Shown: positions 1 through 9,526, counted from the first letter of the stretch. The stretch is DNA of 64,000 bases from Corticimicrobacter sp040137905 (GCF_040137905.1 NZ_JBEFDG010000068.1:1-64000), one strand, 5' to 3'. Notes: a model not told the origin generated them from the letters alone. Numbers and translations: made by a program.

Positions 1-110
1 AGTGGGGGTGGGGGGGTTTGGATTGCCTTCTTCCCCTCTAGGGGGTGGTCGTCCCCCGCGTCGCATTGCAGTCGCAGGGAACGGCAATGCCGGAACAACA
101 GCCCCCACAA

Positions 111-1538
111 TCAGGAGCGCTTGCCGGCGAGCCTGCCGCGTAACCAGTCGACCAGCACAAACACCACCAGGCTCGCCCCCATCACCGGCAGACACCATGC
201 CAGCATGACTGCCAGCAGCAGCACCCCTCCCTTCCAGAACAACGGCAACGCAGCCCAGGCACGGCCCAGGGTCTGACCAGGCACCGGCGCAGCAGGCCGG
301 CGACTCCACCACATGCGATAGCCCAGCACGATCATGAACATGAGTGCCATGCCCATGGATGCCATCAGCACTTGATTCACGACACCGAACAGGACGCCCA
401 TATGTGCGTCGATGCCCCAGCGGATCAGTTTGGATACCAGCGGAAACTCGGCAAAATCGGCACGGCTGGTCACCTGCATCGTTGCGGGGTCCACGGCCAC
501 GGTATCGACCTGGGTTGGCCAGCTCCGATCGATTTCACTGATCCGCCAGGCCTGCCGGTCATTGCGGGGCGGGCGTATTTCGAGCATGCCGGCATCGATG
601 CCGGCTGCACGGGCTGCCGCCAGCACCGCATCCAGTTGGGCGGCCTCGCCTGCAGGCGCATGCAGAACGTGGGACGACACGGAGGTGTGCCCACTGTGCC
701 CGCCATGTTCCGCATGGATCATGGCATTGTCATGGGAGGCATGCCCTTCATGCCCGGCATGTGGATCCGTCGGCGCGGGCGCATCGATCGGTCTGTCCAA
801 CTCCACGGTGATGGCCGGTGTGATCCATCCCATGGCGTTGCGCAACATATCCACCCGTTCGCCGGCCCAGCGCGACCAGGTCAGCCCGGTTGCAGAGAAG
901 AACACCAGCCCGAGCGCCAGCCACAGCCCGATCAAAGCATGCAGGCGACGGTGCCTCAAACGGGGGTTACGTGTTGCCACGTCAGCCTGGTTGCGCCGGC
1001 CTCCCTGCCACCACAGAACAAGTCCACCCAGAATGGCAATCCACAACCAGGAGGCAGCCAGTTCACTATAGTTGCGCCCCAGGTCGCCCAACAGCAGGTT
1101 GCGATGCAGATAATCCAGAGTCATGCGCAGCGGCAGGATGCCACTGGTACCGTAGACGATCTCCTCGCCCAGCACAGTCAGGGTTGCAGGATCAACAAAT
1201 ACGGCACGGGTTTCGGATTCCCCCAGGCCTGGCTGGGTAAACATCACTCGCGTGGTCGCCCCCGGAGCCGGCGCTGGCCGTATCGCAAACAGGCGCGGGT
1301 CCTCGCCGACTGCCATGCGCGCAGCCTCGACCTGGAGGGCCAGCGGCTGTGGCGGCCCTTCAGCGTCACTCTGCAACATATCGGCATAGACATACTGCTC
1401 GAGCTGGGGCGTCAGTACATAGAGCGTACCCGTCAAGGCAGCAATGAAAATGAACGGGCCGACGAAAAGACCGATATAGAAATGCATGCGCGTCACGAAC
1501 GCGACCAGCGCATGCCTGCTGGAATTGAGGGGCTTCAT
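111..1538 (-). CDS. PepSY-associated transmembrane protein with His-rich loop
   Basis: A 475-residue inner-membrane protein of the PepSY-TM family, whose members are often linked to iron-siderophore reduction and uptake. Hydrophobic segments lie near residues 18-42, 163-178 and 198-222, with two more in the last 90 residues, and the soluble parts carry PepSY-like stretches. Residues 260-293 hold ten histidines in 34 positions with repeated HxxH/HxGH spacing. This suggests metal binding (copper, zinc or iron) in the periplasmic loop. The start at 1538 directly precedes the first membrane helix. A DUF2946 gene lies 80 bp upstream on the same strand, and the two probably form a small metal-handling operon. 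The family call is firm. The metal is inferred. Confidence 0.85.
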   Translation of the reverse strand: MKPLNSSRHALVAFVTRMHFYIGLFVGPFIFIAALTGTLYVLTPQLEQYVYADMLQSDAEGPPQPLALQVEAARMAVGEDPRLFAIRPAPAPGATTRVMFTQPGLGESETRAVFVDPATLTVLGEEIVYGTSGILPLRMTLDYLHRNLLLGDLGRNYSELAASWLWIAILGGLVLWWQGGRRNQADVATRNPRLRHRRLHALIGLWLALGLVFFSATGLTWSRWAGERVDMLRNAMGWITPAITVELDRPIDAPAPTDPHAGHEGHASHDNAMIHAEHGGHSGHTSVSSHVLHAPAGEAAQLDAVLAAARAAGIDAGMLEIRPPRNDRQAWRISEIDRSWPTQVDTVAVDPATMQVTSRADFAEFPLVSKLIRWGIDAHMGVLFGVVNQVLMASMGMALMFMIVLGYRMWWSRRPAAPVPGQTLGRAWAALPLFWKGGVLLLAVMLAWCLPVMGASLVVFVLVDWLRGRLAGKRS

Positions 1539-1618
1539 GATTCAAACCTGTATCGATACGGTCGCACAGCATGGCAACCGGAGCGGAAGCGCCATCGGAC
1601 GCTCCCCCGCAAGCAGGA

Positions 1619-2032
1619 TCAGGCAAAGCCGGGTGGGGCCCGCTGCCCAAGCGGAGGGCCGATTGCGGGCTGTACGGGAATGGCCTGGAATATCGGCAAC
1701 AACACGATATGCCAGGACAGGAGCAACCTGCCCACGCTGTCACCTGTCCGCATAGAATCCAGAACAGGCTGGCTCATGACGCCAAACATACAGTCCGGCA
1801 CCGTGTCGCCATCAGCCCCTTGGATCGCTTCGCCTTCCCATGTTTTCTGCACAACAGCCAGGGTTCGGTCCGAACTCAGGCACAGACTCAGCCCCAGCCA
1901 GGTGGCATTGCGCGCCGTCCGGTCAGGCATGTATCCGAACGGCACCAGGGCCCGCACCAGCACGGCCAGCACGAGCGCCCACAGCAGCAGACGCAGCGTG
2001 AGCGGACGCGAAAGAAGGTGGGAGGGAAACAT
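1619..2032 (-). CDS. DUF2946-type small membrane protein
   Basis: A 137-residue protein read from the ATG at 2032. An in-frame upstream extension to 2125 is possible but has no support. It has an N-terminal hydrophobic segment (residues about 8-26) and a second hydrophobic stretch near residues 104-116. Cysteines near the middle (one in LSLCLS, one in PDCMFG) fit the DUF2946 pattern. DUF2946 genes often sit beside TonB receptors or metal-related membrane proteins. Here the gene precedes the His-rich PepSY protein on the same strand, which supports a shared role in metal homeostasis. No biochemical function is known for the family, and assignment rests on size, cysteine pattern and context. 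Confidence 0.55.
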   Translation of the reverse strand: MFPSHLLSRPLTLRLLLWALVLAVLVRALVPFGYMPDRTARNATWLGLSLCLSSDRTLAVVQKTWEGEAIQGADGDTVPDCMFGVMSQPVLDSMRTGDSVGRLLLSWHIVLLPIFQAIPVQPAIGPPLGQRAPPGFA

Positions 2033-2153
2033 GGCCGCGATTCTAGCATCGGCTCCAGATGCCTTTGCGCCTATATAACCAGACCCGTTATCCACCGGAA
2101 ACCAGTGGTCTTTCTTCTGTGGCATCGCTCATCCGAACAATTGATGGCAGCCC

Positions 2154-3272
2154 CTAGTGCCGCGGGAACTGTGTCGCCGGCACCAGCACACCCTTCACAT
2201 CATGCGGTTCTGCGCGCAGATACTGGGGCGCGACCGGCACCGTCCGACCCAGTGCCGCGGCGGCATGCCACGGCCAGCGAGGGTCGTACAGCACACCCCG
2301 GGCAATGCCGATGGCATCGGCCTGTCCCTGGTCGAGAATGGCCTGCGCATGATGGGGATCAGTGATCAGGCCCACGGCAATCACCGGCGTGCCGACCTGC
2401 CGGCGTATCTCCTCCGCAAACGGCACCTGGTAGCCGGCACGCAACGGGATCTGCTGCAACGTGCTCAAGCCGCCACTGGAAACGTGGATGAAATGGCTGC
2501 CCCGCTGCTCCAGTTGCCGGGCCAGCTCTATGCTCTGGGCCACATCCCAGCCCCCCTCGGCCCAGTCGGACGCCGAGATCCGCACGCCCACGGCTCGCGA
2601 CGCGGGCACGGCAGCTCGTACGGCATCGAATACCCGCAGGGTCAGGCGCAGCCGGTTTTCGAGCGTCCCGCCGTAGTCATCCTCGCGCCGGTTCGCCAGC
2701 GGCGACAGGAACTGATGCAACAGGTATCCATGCGCGGCATGGATCTCGATCACCTCGAAACCCAGCGCATCGGCACGGCGGGCAGCGGCGGCGAAGGCCT
2801 GGACGATATCGTCCAGCTCGGACAGGGTAGCCGCCTGCGGTGCCGGCCCGTCCGGCAGGAACGGCAGGTCCGAAGGCGCAATGGTCTGCCAACCATGCGG
2901 ATCACCGGGCGGCAGCGGCAGGCCTCCTTCCCAGGGACGCGCCACGGAGGCCTTGCGCCCGGCATGTGCCAGTTGGATGCCCAGCGGCACATGGCTGTAG
3001 CGACGCACCGCAGCCAGCACACGTGCCAGCGCAGCCTGCGTGGCGTCATCCCACAGACCAAGATCGGCCCAACTGATGCGGCCACGCGGCTCGACGGCCG
3101 TCGCCTCGAGGATCAGCAGACCGGCACCGGACTGGGAAAGCCCCCCCAGATGCTGCACATGCCAGTCGGACGCCAGGCCATTTTCGGCCGAATACTGACA
3201 CATGGGCGCAATCACGATGCGATTGGGAATCTCGACCGGACCGAGTGCCAGGGGTGAAAACAGGGATGTCAT
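2154..3272 (-). CDS. NADH:flavin oxidoreductase (old yellow enzyme, YqjM/NamA class)
   Basis: A 372-residue FMN-dependent TIM-barrel ene-reductase. It would reduce activated C=C bonds of enals, enones or nitro compounds using NAD(P)H. The N-terminal APMCQYSA motif supplies the redox-tuning Cys25 of the thermophilic-like (YqjM) class. LAHAGRK and the HAAHGYLLHQFLSP segment carry the catalytic His pair, and the C-terminal IGIARG segment fits phosphate binding. The start at 3272 is chosen over an upstream one because a GGTGGAG ribosome-binding site lies just before it and the family begins at this point (LFSPL). It is divergent from corC across about 215 bp. The natural substrate cannot be told from sequence. 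Confidence 0.92.
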   Translation of the reverse strand: MTSLFSPLALGPVEIPNRIVIAPMCQYSAENGLASDWHVQHLGGLSQSGAGLLILEATAVEPRGRISWADLGLWDDATQAALARVLAAVRRYSHVPLGIQLAHAGRKASVARPWEGGLPLPPGDPHGWQTIAPSDLPFLPDGPAPQAATLSELDDIVQAFAAAARRADALGFEVIEIHAAHGYLLHQFLSPLANRREDDYGGTLENRLRLTLRVFDAVRAAVPASRAVGVRISASDWAEGGWDVAQSIELARQLEQRGSHFIHVSSGGLSTLQQIPLRAGYQVPFAEEIRRQVGTPVIAVGLITDPHHAQAILDQGQADAIGIARGVLYDPRWPWHAAAALGRTVPVAPQYLRAEPHDVKGVLVPATQFPRH

Positions 3273-3486
3273 GCCAACGCTCCACCAGAATGAAAAAGGT
3301 CTATCGACTATAGAAGCAAATTGCTGCCGGCGGTCATGACGATCCGGCACACCCTCATTCCATCCACTTATATCCAGGAAGAAGCACCTGGTAAATGCCT
3401 CAATGGCGCAAAAAGACCGCTTGTGTTACAAACGATGCATACCGTTTCGGTTATGCTCACTTTTCCTCAACTTGTCCGGAAGGACG

Positions 3487-4380
3487 ATGTCAGATCCCAA
3501 CTCTAGCGGGGCGGATACCGCCCAATCTTCCAAATCTCCCAAGCCTTCCCTGCTGGACCGGCTCCAGAACATGCTGCGGCGCGAGCCCAGCGATCGCGAA
3601 GGCATCAAGAACCTGCTCGACGACGCGCGTGCGCGCGACCTGATCGATGCCGAGTCCTACGCCATGATCAAGGGTGCACTCGCCATCTCGGAGCAAACCG
3701 TTGACGATGTCATGGTGCCACGTTCGCGCATGGATATGCTCGAAGTCACGCAGCCGATCAATGAGCTGGTCACCACCATCATCGAGACGGCGCACTCGCG
3801 TTTTCCCGTCTACGAAGATGATCGCGAAAACATCCTGGGTATCCTGCTGGCCAAGGACTTGCTGCGCAGCCTGCTCGACCCCGAGCAGGACATCCGGACC
3901 CTGCTGCGGCCGGCCATGTTCGTCCCCGAAACCAAGCGGCTCGACGCGCTGTTGCACGATTTCCGTCGCACCCGCAATCACCTGGCCATCGTCATCGACG
4001 AACATGGTGGCATTTCGGGGCTGCTGTCGATGGAGGACGTGCTGGAACAGATCGTCGGTGCCATCGAGGACGAATACGACGAGGACAGCGAGCAGACCAT
4101 TTTTTCCGAGTCCGACAACCGTTGGCGTGTCCTGGCCACGACCGACATCGACCAGTTCAATGCCACCTTCGGCACCGATCTGCCCGAGGACGAATACGAC
4201 ACCATCGGTGGCTGGCTGGCAAGCGAACTCGAACGCATTCCCCAGCGTGGAGACCAGTGCGCTCGCGGCAACCTGACCATCGAGGTGATCCGCGCCGATA
4301 GCCGGCGGGCATTGTGGCTGCGTGTCGAACGCAACCAACCCGGAATCCAGCCTGCGCCGGACGCCTTACCCAACGACTGA
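3487..4380 (+). CDS. corC: CorC/HlyC-family CBS-domain protein
   Basis: A 297-residue cytoplasmic protein with two CBS domains (about residues 65-185, including VMVPRSRMDMLE and HLAIVIDEHGGISG) and a C-terminal CorC/HlyC domain (about 205-285, containing the IGGWLASELERIPQ segment). The family is linked to magnesium and cobalt efflux, and E. coli YbeX is also tied to ribosome metabolism. The ATG at 3487 is preferred over an upstream in-frame start because GGAAGGA lies at good spacing. lnt follows 22 bp downstream, the usual ybeX-lnt pair in proteobacteria, so the two are probably co-transcribed. Confidence 0.93.
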   Translation: MSDPNSSGADTAQSSKSPKPSLLDRLQNMLRREPSDREGIKNLLDDARARDLIDAESYAMIKGALAISEQTVDDVMVPRSRMDMLEVTQPINELVTTIIETAHSRFPVYEDDRENILGILLAKDLLRSLLDPEQDIRTLLRPAMFVPETKRLDALLHDFRRTRNHLAIVIDEHGGISGLLSMEDVLEQIVGAIEDEYDEDSEQTIFSESDNRWRVLATTDIDQFNATFGTDLPEDEYDTIGGWLASELERIPQRGDQCARGNLTIEVIRADSRRALWLRVERNQPGIQPAPDALPND

Positions 4381-4402
4381 CCTGGAACGACGAAACAGAA
4401 GC

Positions 4403-5992
4403 ATGCGCACACTCCTGCTGATCCTGATTGGCGCTCTGTGCGCGCTGAGTTTCTCCCCAGGCCCATTGCCTGCCAGCCTGCTGTCGGTACTCAACCTGCT
4501 GTGCCTGGCCTTCCTGGCACGGCTTGTCCTGCAAGCCCGCTCGTTACGGCGGGCCGCTGCCGACGGCTGGGGATTCGGCACCGGCCTGTTCGGTGTCGGT
4601 CTCTACTGGCTGTACATCAGCATGCACGATTACGGCAACATGCCCGCTGCGCTGGCGGGCCTGGCGGTCTTCGTGCTGGCGGCCTTGCTGGCGCTGTACC
4701 CGGCATTGGCCTGCTGGCTGACGCGGCTGCTGGCAGGGGCCGATCCCTTGCGCCGCCCCATGACGGCAGCCTTTGTCTGGGCAGCCTGCTGGACCGGGGC
4801 TGAATGGCTGCGAGGCACGCTGCTGACCGGTTTCCCCTGGCTCAATGCAGCTTATGCCCATGTCGACAGCCCCTATGCCGGCTGGGCACCCGTGCTGGGC
4901 AGCTACGGTGTTGCGTTCATGGCGACCCTGAGTGCCGCCGCCCTGGCACTGCTCACATTGCCTGCCGAGCCCCAGTACGGGCAACGCAATGGCGGTACGC
5001 GCAAGCTGAGCCCCTTGCTGATCGTATTTCCTGTCCTGCTGACCGGCTGGTGGAGCCTGTCCAACCGCTGGGCGGAACCCTATGGCGAACCGCTGCAGGT
5101 CCGGCTGGTTCAGGGCAATATCGACCAGGGCGTCAAGTTCAACCCCGAAACGCTGGCCGCGACACTCGCACATCATCAGCAGCTCAGCCTGAGCCCTTTC
5201 CCTGAGAACACGCCGGAACTGATCGTCCTGCCCGAAACCATCGTGCCGGCCTTCCAGAACCAGATCGATCCGATGCTGTGGGACGACTGGCGCATGCTGG
5301 CACGCTATACCGGCGCAACCGTCATGCTGGGCGCGCCGCTGCTTGACCCTGCCCGTGGCGAATACGCCAACAGTGTCATCGGCATCGATCGCGACACCTC
5401 CCGCGAGGCCCTGTTGTCGGGCCGGCCAGACATGCGCTATGACAAACACCACCTGGTGCCTTTCGGCGAATTCGTACCGCCCGGATTCCGCTGGCTGGTC
5501 GACAGCATGCGCATTCCACTCGGGGATTTCACCCGGGGCACGACCGCACAGGCCCCCTTCCCGCTAAAAGGACAGTACCTGGCCCCCAACATCTGCTACG
5601 AAGACGTCTTCGGCAACGAACTGCTGCCTGCCCTGCAACCAGATGCAGCAACAGGAACACCGGGTGCCACGATTCTGGTCAATGTCAGCAACCTGGGATG
5701 GTTCGGCGATTCATGGGCCCTGCGCCAGCATCTGCAGATCGCCCGCATGCGTGCGCTCGAAACCGCCCGCCCCATGCTGCGGGCCACCAATACCGGCGTC
5801 ACGGCCGCCATCGATGATGGTGGCATCGTGATCGGCCAGTTGCCAGTCTACGAAGCGGGCGTGCTTGATGCGCAGGTACAGGGCATGACAGGCCTGACAC
5901 CCTATGCCCGCTGGGCCGACCGACCGGTCCTCATCCTGTGTGGACTGATCCTGGCGCTGGCCCTGCTGACGCGCCTGCGTCGACGCGACTGA
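4403..5992 (+). CDS. lnt: Apolipoprotein N-acyltransferase
   Basis: A 529-residue inner-membrane enzyme that adds the third acyl chain to the N-terminal cysteine of lipoproteins, the last step of lipoprotein maturation. The N-terminal half has about six or seven membrane helices. The C-terminal half is a nitrilase-like domain. The catalytic Glu lies in LPETIVP, the Lys in YDKHHLVPFGEFVP and the nucleophile Cys in NICYEDVFG. A final hydrophobic helix precedes a basic C-terminus. The start at 4403 avoids overlap with corC and begins at the first membrane helix. Several lipoproteins with clear lipoboxes occur in this window (at 52272, 54233 and 60014) and would be substrates. Confidence 0.97.
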   Translation: MRTLLLILIGALCALSFSPGPLPASLLSVLNLLCLAFLARLVLQARSLRRAAADGWGFGTGLFGVGLYWLYISMHDYGNMPAALAGLAVFVLAALLALYPALACWLTRLLAGADPLRRPMTAAFVWAACWTGAEWLRGTLLTGFPWLNAAYAHVDSPYAGWAPVLGSYGVAFMATLSAAALALLTLPAEPQYGQRNGGTRKLSPLLIVFPVLLTGWWSLSNRWAEPYGEPLQVRLVQGNIDQGVKFNPETLAATLAHHQQLSLSPFPENTPELIVLPETIVPAFQNQIDPMLWDDWRMLARYTGATVMLGAPLLDPARGEYANSVIGIDRDTSREALLSGRPDMRYDKHHLVPFGEFVPPGFRWLVDSMRIPLGDFTRGTTAQAPFPLKGQYLAPNICYEDVFGNELLPALQPDAATGTPGATILVNVSNLGWFGDSWALRQHLQIARMRALETARPMLRATNTGVTAAIDDGGIVIGQLPVYEAGVLDAQVQGMTGLTPYARWADRPVLILCGLILALALLTRLRRRD

Positions 5993-6154
5993 CCCAGCCA
6001 TTGCAGCGTGTCTTTATAGCCTGTCGAAAGGTCGACGGGGCCGTTCATGCAATCTGGAAATAATCTTTCAATTTCCCTGTATTTCACCCAGAGCGAAATT
6101 CTGCCTAAGCTGTCGGCATCCGATTCCTGAATATCCGATACCACGGCCTATCCC

Positions 6155-7120
6155 ATGACAGAACTACGCTCGGGCATCCTGCCCTACTCCGGCCCCTCGC
6201 GCTGGAATATCGACCAGATCGTCGCTGAACTCTACACGGTGCGTGCCCGCTGGCGCAGCCGCCAGCAGCGCAACCAGGAAGAAACCAACCGCGAATTTCC
6301 CTCACGCGAGGTGCTGCGCCGACTGGTGCAGCAACTGACGGGAGCACTGTTTCCGATGCGCCTCGGTCCGGCCGACCTGAAGCAGACCCGCGAAAACTAC
6401 TACATCGGCCATACGCTGGGCACGGTGCTTGACGAATTGCTGGCACAGGTAAAACTGGAACTGCGCTACGCAGCTCGTCATACCGACCCCACGCCCGAGG
6501 AAGAACAACGCGCCGTGGATATCGTGGCCGACTTCGCCGCGCAGTTGCCGGACCTGCGCGCACTGCTGGATACCGATGTGCAGGCCGCCTTCGACAACGA
6601 CCCGGCCGCACGCAGCGTGGACGAGGTCCTGCTCTGCTATCCGGGCATCACGGCCATCATCCACCACCGCCTGGCCCATGCTCTGTATCGCCTCGGTGCC
6701 CCCCTGGTGGCCCGCATCGTGGCCGAGATCGCCCACGGCGACACCGGCATCGATATCCATCCGGGCGCGGTTATCGGTGGCAGCTTCTTCATCGATCATG
6801 GTACCGGGGTCGTCATCGGCGAGACCACGGTGATTGGCGAGCGGGTCCGCCTCTATCAGGCCGTGACACTCGGGGCCAGGCGTTTTCCGACTGACCAGAA
6901 CGGTGTGCTGCAAAAGGGTGTTCCCCGCCATCCTGTGATCGAGGACGATGTGGTGATCTATGCCGGTGCCACGCTGCTGGGCCGGATCACCGTCGGCAGC
7001 CGCTCAGTCATCGGTGGCAATGTCTGGCTGACACACAGTGTCGATGCCGACACGCACATCACGCAGAACAGCCTGCTCAACACACCGGCAGCCGACATCC
7101 TGGCCGAGCATGCGGGGTAA
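6155..7120 (+). CDS. cysE: Serine O-acetyltransferase (EpsC type)
   Basis: A 321-residue enzyme that makes O-acetyl-L-serine from serine and acetyl-CoA, the entry step of cysteine synthesis. The N-terminal helical region (about 1-170) is longer than in E. coli CysE and matches the EpsC subtype. The C-terminal left-handed beta-helix contains hexapeptide repeats and the catalytic His in IDHGTGVVIGETT. There is no strong Shine-Dalgarno before the ATG at 6155, but no better start exists. It is monocistronic, with 162 bp separating it from lnt, and convergent with recO. Confidence 0.94.
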   Translation: MTELRSGILPYSGPSRWNIDQIVAELYTVRARWRSRQQRNQEETNREFPSREVLRRLVQQLTGALFPMRLGPADLKQTRENYYIGHTLGTVLDELLAQVKLELRYAARHTDPTPEEEQRAVDIVADFAAQLPDLRALLDTDVQAAFDNDPAARSVDEVLLCYPGITAIIHHRLAHALYRLGAPLVARIVAEIAHGDTGIDIHPGAVIGGSFFIDHGTGVVIGETTVIGERVRLYQAVTLGARRFPTDQNGVLQKGVPRHPVIEDDVVIYAGATLLGRITVGSRSVIGGNVWLTHSVDADTHITQNSLLNTPAADILAEHAG

Positions 7121-7176
7121 CTCACTACGGGCCCGACCAAGTAGTCCATACCGCAGGCTTTGCAGACACAGCACCG

Positions 7177-7839
7177 TCAACCCAGCCGTTGCAGATCCAT
7201 CAGTACCTTGCGGGTGGCCAGTTCCCGGCCGCTGAGATGCTGCTCCAGCCGTTCGCGCAATTGCTGGCGCAATTGCGGTGCCAGCGCGGGATCCCCGAAA
7301 TCCGGCATGGCCTCGTCCACACCATAGCCATTCTCGTGCAGCAGGATCCATTCGAAGCGACGCAACGCCGCCGCCGGGCGCAACCCGGCAGCCAGGGACA
7401 GCAGCGCATACTCGTAGGCATCATACAGCGCAGGATGGGGGTCTTCGCGCGGCAGCATGCGCAGCAGCAGTTCGTTGAGGTACCAGGCCGACATCCAGGC
7501 CGTACCTTGCAGCGGACGAATGCCTGCAGCCTCGCCATGCGTCATGGTCTTGACCTCGGCGGCACCGGTCCAGGACAGCAGCAGCGGCTGAAAGGCCGAC
7601 AATACGGGACGCAACTGGGAGTGGGGCCGCTTGGCACCTTTCGCGACCAGTGCCAGCAAGCCATGCTCACGGGAAAAGGCCTGCACGACCAGCGATGTTT
7701 CCTTCCAGGCAGTGCTGTGCAGAATATAGGCTGGGGCATCCTGCACCCGCTGGGTCCGTGCCCGCGGGCGTGCCGGGCGGCGCTCACGCCCGGCGGCCGG
7801 ACCGGCCTCGGGCGCAACAGTCGCCACCGGGCTATTCAT
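7177..7839 (-). CDS. recO: DNA repair protein RecO
   Basis: A 220-residue RecF-pathway mediator that helps load RecA onto SSB-coated DNA. The N-terminal OB-fold is clear (LVVQAFSREHGLLALVAKGAKRP near residues 50-75). The central helical part contains MSAWYLNELLLRML. The C-terminal section after ENGYGVDEAMPDF is short and lacks any zinc-finger cysteines, so the protein is somewhat smaller than E. coli RecO (242 residues). The start overlaps the end of era by 8 bp, the usual era-recO coupling. A basic, proline-rich N-terminal tail (residues 10-32) is probably disordered. Confidence 0.92.
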   Translation of the reverse strand: MNSPVATVAPEAGPAAGRERRPARPRARTQRVQDAPAYILHSTAWKETSLVVQAFSREHGLLALVAKGAKRPHSQLRPVLSAFQPLLLSWTGAAEVKTMTHGEAAGIRPLQGTAWMSAWYLNELLLRMLPREDPHPALYDAYEYALLSLAAGLRPAAALRRFEWILLHENGYGVDEAMPDFGDPALAPQLRQQLRERLEQHLSGRELATRKVLMDLQRLG

Positions 7840-8722
7840 ACCCCAGTTCGCGCAACGCGCTTTCCTTGTCCGACCAGCCCTTGCGCACCTTGATATAGAC
7901 CTCGAGATGCACGGGCTTGTCGAGCAGTTTGATCAGTTCCTGGCGTGCCTCGGTGGCAATGCGCTTCATGTGCTGCCCGCCCGCGCCCAGCAGAATGGGG
8001 CGATGGCTGTCGCGCTCGACTACGATGCAGGCCGCCACGCTGGCCCCCTTTTCGGTTTCTTCCCATTGCTCGATGACCACGGTACAGGCGTAGGGCAACT
8101 CGTCACCGACCAGGCGGAAGATTTTTTCGCGAATCAGTTCAGCCGCGATGAAACGGGTCGAACGGTCCGTCAGCGCATCCACTTCGAACATGGGCTCGCC
8201 TTCCGGCAGGCGTTGCGCAATTTCCGTGAGCAGGTGATCCAGTTGGCGCGACTTGAGCGCACTGACAGGCACCACGGCATCGTAGGGATACAGGCTGGCC
8301 AGCTTGCCGACATAAGCGAACAGGTCGTCGCGGTTCTTGAGGGCATCGATCTTGTTGACAGCCAGGATCACCTTGGTGCCATCCTTGGGCAACAACGGCA
8401 GCAGATTGGCATCGCCCGCCGACCATTTGCCAGCTTCGACCACATGCACCACCACATCGACATCGGCCAGCGTCTGCGTGACCACCCGGTTCATCATCCG
8501 GTTCATCGCGCCGCCATGGCGGGTCTGGAAGCCGGGGGTATCGACAAACACGAACTGCTCGTGCTCGCGTGTCAGCACGCCATGGATACGGTGCCGTGTC
8601 GTCTGCGCCTTGCGCGACACAATCGATACCTTGGCACCGATCAGGGCATTGCTGAGCGTGGACTTGCCGACGTTGGGTCGACCGACCACAGCCACAAAAC
8701 CACAACGGAAAGGCGTACTCAT
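7832..8722 (-). CDS. era: GTPase Era
   Basis: A 296-residue Ras-like GTPase with a KH RNA-binding domain. It binds the 3' end of 16S rRNA and helps assemble the 30S subunit. G motifs are visible: GRPNVGKST (G1), DTPGFQ (G3) and NKIDAL (G4). The KH domain occupies the C-terminal third, including GAGGQHMKRI. The start at 8722 overlaps the rnc stop by the ATGA arrangement and begins the conserved domain at once, so the long upstream in-frame extension is not used. It is translationally coupled to rnc upstream and recO downstream. Confidence 0.97.
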   Translation of the reverse strand: MSTPFRCGFVAVVGRPNVGKSTLSNALIGAKVSIVSRKAQTTRHRIHGVLTREHEQFVFVDTPGFQTRHGGAMNRMMNRVVTQTLADVDVVVHVVEAGKWSAGDANLLPLLPKDGTKVILAVNKIDALKNRDDLFAYVGKLASLYPYDAVVPVSALKSRQLDHLLTEIAQRLPEGEPMFEVDALTDRSTRFIAAELIREKIFRLVGDELPYACTVVIEQWEETEKGASVAACIVVERDSHRPILLGAGGQHMKRIATEARQELIKLLDKPVHLEVYIKVRKGWSDKESALRELGYE

Positions 8723-9501
8723 CGGGATTCTCCTTGTGCCGCCCGTCCATGGGTAGCCTTGAACTGTGCCAGGCGCTCGGCCTGCTGGCGCGCCTTGCCG
8801 GCGGCCTGCCGGCGCTTGATGTCGACCGGCGACAATGGCAGAAGCTGCTCGAGCACCAGCCCGGCAGCCGTCTGCTCGGCAGCACGGCGGCTGCTGCCGG
8901 TAGCACGGATATGAATATCGAAAGCCGGTACGGCACACTCGACCTCGAACTGCTGATCATGGGCTACGCCGTGAATGCAAACCACCTGATACTGCGGCAA
9001 TTCGAGATGACGCCCCTGCAGCCACTCCTGCAGCAGCGTCTTGGCATCCTTGCCCTGCGTATCGGGATCGACCTTGTCGAGCAACTCTCGGTACAGGCCG
9101 GCAATGACCTGCCGCACAGCCTCGAAACCCTGGTCGAGATAGATGGCCCCCAGAATGGCCTCGACGGCATCGGCCAGGATCGACGGCCGGCGAAAGCCAC
9201 CACTCTTGAGTTCACCCTCGCCCAAGCGCAGATAGCCTGACAGGTCCAGCCGCTGCGCAATATCGGCCAGCGTGGACTGCTTGACCAGGCTGGCCCGTAC
9301 GCGCGACAGGTCACCCTCGTCGATGTTCTGGAAACGCTCGTACAACAGCGCTGCCACCACGAAATTGAGTACGCCGTCGCCCAGGAACTCAAGGCGCTCG
9401 TTGTGGTGGGCGCTATGGCTGCGATGGGTCAGCGCCTGCTGCAGCATGGCAGGATTGGCGAAGGTGTAATTGAGGCGGCGCTCTAGGGCGGCAAACGACA
9501 T
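8719..9501 (-). CDS. rnc: Ribonuclease III
   Basis: A 260-residue double-strand-specific endoribonuclease that processes rRNA precursors and structured mRNAs. The signature ERLEFLGDGVLN (about residues 36-47) carries catalytic acidic residues, and a second acidic cluster lies in DAVEAILGAIYLD. A double-stranded-RNA-binding domain follows (about 155-225). The C-terminal tail is rich in Arg, Gln and Ala and extends past the E. coli length (226), as is common in Burkholderiales. It lies within the lepA-lepB-rnc-era-recO operon, 25 bp after lepB. Confidence 0.97.
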   Translation of the reverse strand: MSFAALERRLNYTFANPAMLQQALTHRSHSAHHNERLEFLGDGVLNFVVAALLYERFQNIDEGDLSRVRASLVKQSTLADIAQRLDLSGYLRLGEGELKSGGFRRPSILADAVEAILGAIYLDQGFEAVRQVIAGLYRELLDKVDPDTQGKDAKTLLQEWLQGRHLELPQYQVVCIHGVAHDQQFEVECAVPAFDIHIRATGSSRRAAEQTAAGLVLEQLLPLSPVDIKRRQAAGKARQQAERLAQFKATHGRAAQGESR

Positions 9502-9526
9502 GCGAAGGTTTATCTATTGAAAACGG

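Noticed and set aside
1..110. G-rich sequence at the left edge with a short plus-strand frame
   Set aside because: The frame is biased in composition and unrelated to known proteins. I see nothing supportable before the PepSY stop.
372..2078. A 568-codon open frame on the plus strand
   Set aside because: It spans the antisense of the PepSY gene, the gap and the DUF2946 gene. No motif and no ribosome-binding site support it.
5993..6060. Hairpin after lnt (TGTCGA with TCGACG) as a terminator
   Set aside because: The pairing is short and includes a wobble, and no T run follows.
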